37,517 nucleotides of DNA from Clostridia bacterium (GTDB lineage: Bacteria > Bacillota_A > Clostridia > Oscillospirales > Acutalibacteraceae). The DNA is taken from contig JAFTLL010000009.1 of the NCBI GenBank assembly GCA_017456015.1, forward strand, positions 1-37,517, in the 5' to 3' direction. A program made the position numbers and the translations under genes. Of this stretch, positions 33,668 through 37,517 are shown one piece after another; the stretch's first letter is position 1, and every line of letters begins with the position of its first letter. The notes below the pieces were generated by a model, which worked only from the letters and a program-made list of their open reading frames with translations, ran no database searches and was not told the origin of the DNA.

Positions 33668-33730
33668 ATTACCTACTAATTAGGTTGGTATAAGCATAGC
33701 ATAATTTACCTACTTTATCAATAGGTAAAT
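33668..33730 (-). promoter_or_regulatory. Promoter with Rrf2-like operator repeats
   Basis: Minus-strand -35 TTGATA (33716-33721) and -10 TATGCT (33693-33698), 17-bp spacer. It is flanked by ATTTACCTA/TAGGTAAAT (33704-33712 with 33722-33730) and ACCTA/TAGGT (33671-33675 with 33681-33685). The ACCTA..TAGGT pairs resemble Rrf2 sites, so the nearby Rrf2 regulator is a candidate binder. The leader of ~350 nt to the sulfhydrylase start is otherwise covered above. Confidence 0.5.
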
Positions 33731-33867
33731 ATTTTTTTTGAATAAAACCTGTCTCATATGCTTTGCAATGGCACGGTTAAATTAAAGATTTGGAGTTAAA
33801 ACAGTGACATTTTCCACAATTTCGGCATACGATAACCATTATAGTATAATATAAAGGAGGCAAAGGC

Positions 33868-34350
33868 ATGAGAGTGATACCTTATAATAGGGAAGCGGCT
33901 ATGGCATATGCACGCAAATGGGCATTGAACCGAAATCCCGCTTACTATGATTTTGAGAATATTGGAGGGGATTGCACCAATTTTGCTTCGCAAAGTATTT
34001 ATGCGGGTGCGGGTGTGATGAATTTTACACCGGTTACGGGATGGTACTATCGCTCCGCTTCTGACCGTACTGCTTCATGGACCGGTGTGGAATACCTTTA
34101 CCGTTTTCTTGTGAACAACCGGTCTGTCGGTCCGTATGGACATATCGTGCCGCAAAGTGAGGCTAAACCCGGTGATATTGTACAGCTTGGAACATATGAC
34201 GGCAGTTTTTATCATTCACCTGTTATCACAGCAATAAGACCAACTATACTCATAGCAGCACACACATATGATGCATTGGACAGACCGCTGTCTTCTTATC
34301 ATTATGATGTTGCCCGATTTATTCATATAGACGGCGTGCGAACGTGGTGA
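33868..34350 (+). CDS. Amidase_6-domain protein (CwlO-like putative amidase)
   Basis: A 160-aa putative amidase-domain protein (PF12671-like). The sequence begins YNREAAMAYARKWALNRNP, typical of the family, with the conserved GGDCTNFASQ (catalytic-type Cys36), then QLGTYDGSFYHSPVI (candidate His) and AAHTYDALDRPLS. No signal peptide is seen, so it may be cytoplasmic or part of a larger ancestral protein. Function: likely peptidoglycan or peptide amide hydrolysis. AAAGGAGG precedes the ATG. A downstream YitT gene follows with its own promoter overlapping the gene's end. Confidence 0.8.
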   Translation: MRVIPYNREAAMAYARKWALNRNPAYYDFENIGGDCTNFASQSIYAGAGVMNFTPVTGWYYRSASDRTASWTGVEYLYRFLVNNRSVGPYGHIVPQSEAKPGDIVQLGTYDGSFYHSPVITAIRPTILIAAHTYDALDRPLSSYHYDVARFIHIDGVRTW

Positions 34351-34380
34351 AAAAAAGGGCGGAATCACAGGGTTTTTGTC

Positions 34381-34409
34381 TTGCGATTCCATTACTTTTA
34401 TGCTATAAT
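34381..34409 (+). promoter_or_regulatory. Promoter of the yitT gene
   Basis: -35 TTGCGA (34381-34386) and -10 TATAAT (34404-34409), 17-bp spacer; located inside the longer open frame, so the start is ATG 34431. Confidence 0.7.
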
Positions 34410-34430
34410 AGGCACAAAGGCGGTGTACTT

Positions 34431-35282
34431 ATGAATTTAAAAACTCTAAAATCCTATTTTCTTATTACGCTCGGAACCGTTCTGATGGCTGTCGGCGTTT
34501 ATTTTTTTGAATTTACCAATAAATTTTCAACCGGAGGAACAAGCGGTATAGCATTGGTTTTAAGCAACCTTTTTCATTGGGTTTCGCCGGCGCAGCTTGC
34601 AACTATTTTAAACATATTCTTGCTGATTGTGGGATTCATAATATTGGGCAAGTCTTTTGCGATAAAAACGGTTTATTGTTCTCTGCTGTTGTCTTTCCTC
34701 TTGAACCTTTTTGAACAATGCTTTCCAATGACCGCACCCTTTACCAACCAAATTATGCTGGAACTTTTTATTGATATGGTTCTGGTGTCGCTTGGGGCGG
34801 CATTGATATTCAATGAAGAGGGTAGCTCAGGCGGTACAGACGTTATTGCAATGATACTTCAAAAATACACGAGAATCAATGTGGGAAAAGCGCTTTTTAT
34901 CGTGGATTCTATCGTTATTGTCATGGCCTTTGCTATTTTTGGAACAGAATTGGGTATGATTTCATTGTTTGCGATTGTAATCAGAGCCTTGGTTATTGAC
35001 GGTGCAATTGACGGATTTAATTCCTCAAAATTCTTTATCGTCATTACCGATAAGGAAACCGAAATACTCAATTACATAATGCAGGATTTAGAAAGAGGCG
35101 CAAGTGTTGTAAATGATTGTGTCGGTGCCTATACGAACAATAAAAAGAAGATGATTGTGTCGGTGGTTGACAAACGGCAATCGGTAAAATTAAAGCATAA
35201 AATTAAGAATATAGACCCATCCGCTTTTATTATCGTCGGAACCTCAAACGAAATCGTGGGCGATGGGTTCAAAGCTTCGTAA
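34431..35282 (+). CDS. yitT: YitT family membrane protein (DUF2179)
   Basis: A 283-aa protein: five TM segments in the first ~190 residues (YFLITLGTVLMAVGVYFF, LATILNIFLLIVGFIILG, LFIDMVLVSLGAALIF, FIVDSIVIVMAFAIFG) and GGTSGIA/SSGGTDVIA repeats of the YitT fold, then a cytoplasmic DUF2179 domain (FIVITDKETEILNYIM, RGASVVNDCVGAYT, IDPSAFIIVG). The physiological substrate is not established. ATG 34431 is 22 nt from the -10; the longer frame from 34344 would include the promoter. Confidence 0.85.
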   Translation: MNLKTLKSYFLITLGTVLMAVGVYFFEFTNKFSTGGTSGIALVLSNLFHWVSPAQLATILNIFLLIVGFIILGKSFAIKTVYCSLLLSFLLNLFEQCFPMTAPFTNQIMLELFIDMVLVSLGAALIFNEEGSSGGTDVIAMILQKYTRINVGKALFIVDSIVIVMAFAIFGTELGMISLFAIVIRALVIDGAIDGFNSSKFFIVITDKETEILNYIMQDLERGASVVNDCVGAYTNNKKKMIVSVVDKRQSVKLKHKIKNIDPSAFIIVGTSNEIVGDGFKAS

Positions 35283-35298
35283 CGCCAATATGTTCAAC

Positions 35299-35330
35299 AA
35301 AAAAAGACATCCCTACGGATGTCTTTTTTT
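35299..35330. terminator. Bidirectional terminator of yitT and the GH2 gene
   Basis: AAAAAAAGACATCC (35299-35312) pairs with GGATGTCTTTTTTT (35317-35330), loop CTAC. It lies 9 bp from the end of the converging GH2 gene. Confidence 0.85.
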
Positions 35331-35338
35331 GTTCCATT

Positions 35339-37516
35339 TTAGTCCTTGGCTCTGATTTTGTTGAGCTTGGCATTGATTTCCAGCAGCTCTTCCTTGGTGA
35401 AGCTGATGTTCATCATGCCCAGCATGCTGGTTAAACGCAATAGGGTAAAGCCGCCCATCATTTGCATCATGTCTTCGGTAAGTTCAAAGCCCATAGCGCT
35501 GGCCGACTCGCCCTTCTTTCCTTTGGGCATCAATTTTAAGAACAAACTGCCCATCAAAAGCTTGCCGCGGACGGTTGCCATAATATCACTCATTTTACTG
35601 TTCAAAGAAAGGTAACCTTCCGGTTCGGTGATGTCAAACCAGTTGAGAATCGCTCCCTTTTCTTTTAAGCGGTAGGCCTCGTTGGGGGTTTCTACCTTGC
35701 GGATGATTCCCTCGTCTTTCAACTCACCCGAAACAGCGACCAGATGGGTTTCGCCCACGTTGGGCACTTCAAAATAGAAGAAGTGGTCGGCAGCTTCCTT
35801 AACACCCAGGGAAACACCGTTGGCAAATAATTCTACGGTAGGCTGGTTTGAGTAGACGGTAACCTTGGTCACTTCTTCTACCCGGTCAATGTAGCGTTTG
35901 CCACAAAGATGAACAAAGGGTTCATCGGATAACCATGCTTTGTAGGCATAGAAGGAGTCCTTTTTATATTTCCGGTCAAAGGTGATTAGACCCTTGTGGT
36001 TTTGGCCGTTCTCACCGCCCTCTGCACGGGCGTCGGCACCAAAATCAAACATGTTCCATACATGGGTCGCCCACATATATTTACGGCTGAAAAGCTGTTT
36101 AATCAGTTCCTCATGGTAGTAAGCCTGATACTCCTCGGTGTAATCTCCCTGTGTGGGCTTGGAGGTGTGCCAGTTTAAAGCCTCGCAACCGTACTCGGAG
36201 CAACCGATGGGAAGATGGGGGTGCATTGCATGGAATTTGTCAAACCAGGGGCCGTTCATCGAGGTTTCGCCGCCGTACCAACCGAAGTAGTGATTGTAGG
36301 AAACGGTGTCAGGGATGTTTAAATATTCTGCATCCATCGGGCACATGGAAACAACCGCCATGGTGGTCAGACGGGTTTTGTCCATTTCGTGGCATAGGTC
36401 ATTGAGGATGCGGTGGTTTTCCAATAGGTCAGGGTCTTTTTCACCTTTCATGGTGATTTCGTTGCTCAGGCCCCAAACCACAATGGAAGGGTGGTTGTAG
36501 TTTTGAGAAATCAATTCCTTCATTTGGCTGATGGTGTTCTCACGACCGCCGGGCATGTGCTGGGAAATGTACGGGATTTCTGCCCAGATAACCATACCTT
36601 TTTCATCACACAGGTCATAGAAATACTGGTCGTGCTGATAATGGGCCAGCCGAATAGTGGTGGCACCCATTTCACAAATCAGTTCCATATCTTCTTCATG
36701 ATGCTCCGGAAGTAAAGCATTACCGATACCCCAACGGTCTTGGTGACGGGAAACGCCGCGCAGGGGATATTCTTCTCCGTTAAGGATAAAACCGTTATCC
36801 GGGTCGATTTTGTAACTCCGGCAGCCAAAACGGGCAGAAACGGCATCGATAACCGTGTCCTCTTCCGCCAATTCTGCGGTAGCGGTGTAGAGATAAGGGT
36901 CTTTGCGGCCATGCCACTTGTGGACATTTTCAATCGTAAAGGAAACCTTGGTTTCGGCCGAAACGGTTGCCGCAACCGGATTGCCTTGCTTGTCGGTAAG
37001 TGTATAGCGTATCTGTTGGCCCGCTTTAACGTTGGTAACAAAAACCTCCACCTCTACGTTGGCATTGTTACCGTCCATGATAGGGGTGACCTTGATACCG
37101 GGCGCACCGCAATAATCCAAATCAAAATGAGAAGCAGAAACAGCAATCAGGTTCACATCGCGATATAGACCGCCATAGAAGGTAAAGTCTGCCATTTGGG
37201 GATATACCTGCTCGTTGGGGGCATTGTCCACAGCAATAACCAATAAATTTTCAGCAACCAGTGCATCGGTCACGTTAACACGCCAGGTTGAGTAGCCGCC
37301 GTCATGGTGAGCCAGATGCTGACCGTTGATATAAACATCGGCAGAGGAATTGGCGCCTCGTAACTCTAAATAATAGCAATCGGTTTCGGGCAAATCGGCC
37401 TTACTTAGCTTCTTTGCATAATAAGCCGTACCGCGGAAATAGTCGTTCTCACCGTCCTGGCCGTCAATGGCATTCCAGGAATGGGGTAAATTGACAAAAT
37501 TCCATTTAGAAGAAAT
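35339..37516 (-). CDS. Glycoside hydrolase family 2 enzyme (beta-galactosidase/glucuronidase type; 5' end outside window)
   Basis: At least 725 codons of a GH2 enzyme. The visible N-terminal sugar-binding domain has NLPHSWNAIDGQDG and RGTAYYAKKL; a central Ig-like domain; then the TIM barrel with the acid/base in VVWGLSNEI (Glu) and the nucleophile in GCSEYGCEA (Glu). The barrel ends near WATHVWNMFDFG. A long C-terminal domain (YLSLNSKMSD, then Met-rich GFTLLRLTSMLGMM) is not catalytic. The true start lies beyond the window, since the frame is open to 37516. Substrate (galactoside, glucuronide or mannoside) cannot be settled from this part. Confidence 0.9.
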   Translation of the reverse strand: MSSKWNFVNLPHSWNAIDGQDGENDYFRGTAYYAKKLSKADLPETDCYYLELRGANSSADVYINGQHLAHHDGGYSTWRVNVTDALVAENLLVIAVDNAPNEQVYPQMADFTFYGGLYRDVNLIAVSASHFDLDYCGAPGIKVTPIMDGNNANVEVEVFVTNVKAGQQIRYTLTDKQGNPVAATVSAETKVSFTIENVHKWHGRKDPYLYTATAELAEEDTVIDAVSARFGCRSYKIDPDNGFILNGEEYPLRGVSRHQDRWGIGNALLPEHHEEDMELICEMGATTIRLAHYQHDQYFYDLCDEKGMVIWAEIPYISQHMPGGRENTISQMKELISQNYNHPSIVVWGLSNEITMKGEKDPDLLENHRILNDLCHEMDKTRLTTMAVVSMCPMDAEYLNIPDTVSYNHYFGWYGGETSMNGPWFDKFHAMHPHLPIGCSEYGCEALNWHTSKPTQGDYTEEYQAYYHEELIKQLFSRKYMWATHVWNMFDFGADARAEGGENGQNHKGLITFDRKYKKDSFYAYKAWLSDEPFVHLCGKRYIDRVEEVTKVTVYSNQPTVELFANGVSLGVKEAADHFFYFEVPNVGETHLVAVSGELKDEGIIRKVETPNEAYRLKEKGAILNWFDITEPEGYLSLNSKMSDIMATVRGKLLMGSLFLKLMPKGKKGESASAMGFELTEDMMQMMGGFTLLRLTSMLGMMNISFTKEELLEINAKLNKIRAKD

Positions 37517-37517
37517 T

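Overview
The window looks like a chromosome segment of an anaerobic Clostridia-class Firmicute, probably an Oscillospirales/Ruminococcaceae-type gut lineage. The evidence is a V-type ATPase subunit, a SpoIID-family sporulation protein, a GH25 muramidase, a DUF4364 protein, the SRP RNA-dnaX-ybaB-recR module, a gut-type GH2 glycosidase, and consistent purine-rich Shine-Dalgarno sites with sigma-A promoters of 16-18 bp spacing. The assignment is inferred from gene content only.

Layout. 1-5 kb: the start of a V-ATPase operon (minus strand) diverges from a beta-CASP nuclease and LOG-family pair. A C-terminally truncated SLOG protein, an XRE regulator and a membrane transglutaminase follow. 5-8.3 kb: housekeeping genes (CorA, DUF4364, XRE, acyl carrier protein) interleaved with tRNA-Leu, tRNA-Lys and tRNA-Thr. 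8.3-16 kb: GH25 muramidase and an ABC-F ATPase share a divergent promoter. Then comes a five-gene minus-strand operon: beta-helix protein, Nudix, RING/DUF2628, zinc-ribbon/DUF2628, galU. 16-22.5 kb: SRP RNA, dnaX, ybaB and recR, convergent with citrate synthase, then a membrane protein, SpoIID, and two tRNAs (CAT anticodon and Trp).

22.5-27.3 kb is an accessory island. It has an IS3-family transposase, a compact restriction-modification system and a cluster of palindromes. The RM system is a fused methylase-specificity protein converging on a C-type controller plus a small HNH-like nuclease. I regard it as the most interesting functional system here. The controller has a perfect palindrome at its promoter, and the methylase has a different palindrome astride its -35 box.

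27.5-33.7 kb holds nitrogen and sulfur genes: gdhA, a 60-aa protein, glmS, an Rrf2 regulator and cysK. It also carries two damaged loci. One is a pyrG relic of only its first ~17 codons. The other is an O-acetylhomoserine sulfhydrylase with a large in-frame internal deletion that removes the PLP lysine. Upstream of the latter is a long leader with Rrf2-operator-like inverted repeats and candidate Met/Cys-rich leader peptides, which suggests amino-acid-sensing control. 33.9-37.5 kb: an Amidase_6 protein, a YitT transporter-like protein and a GH2 glycosidase cut by the window edge.

No CRISPR array, rRNA or replication origin was seen. All assignments come from reading motifs by eye; no database search was possible.
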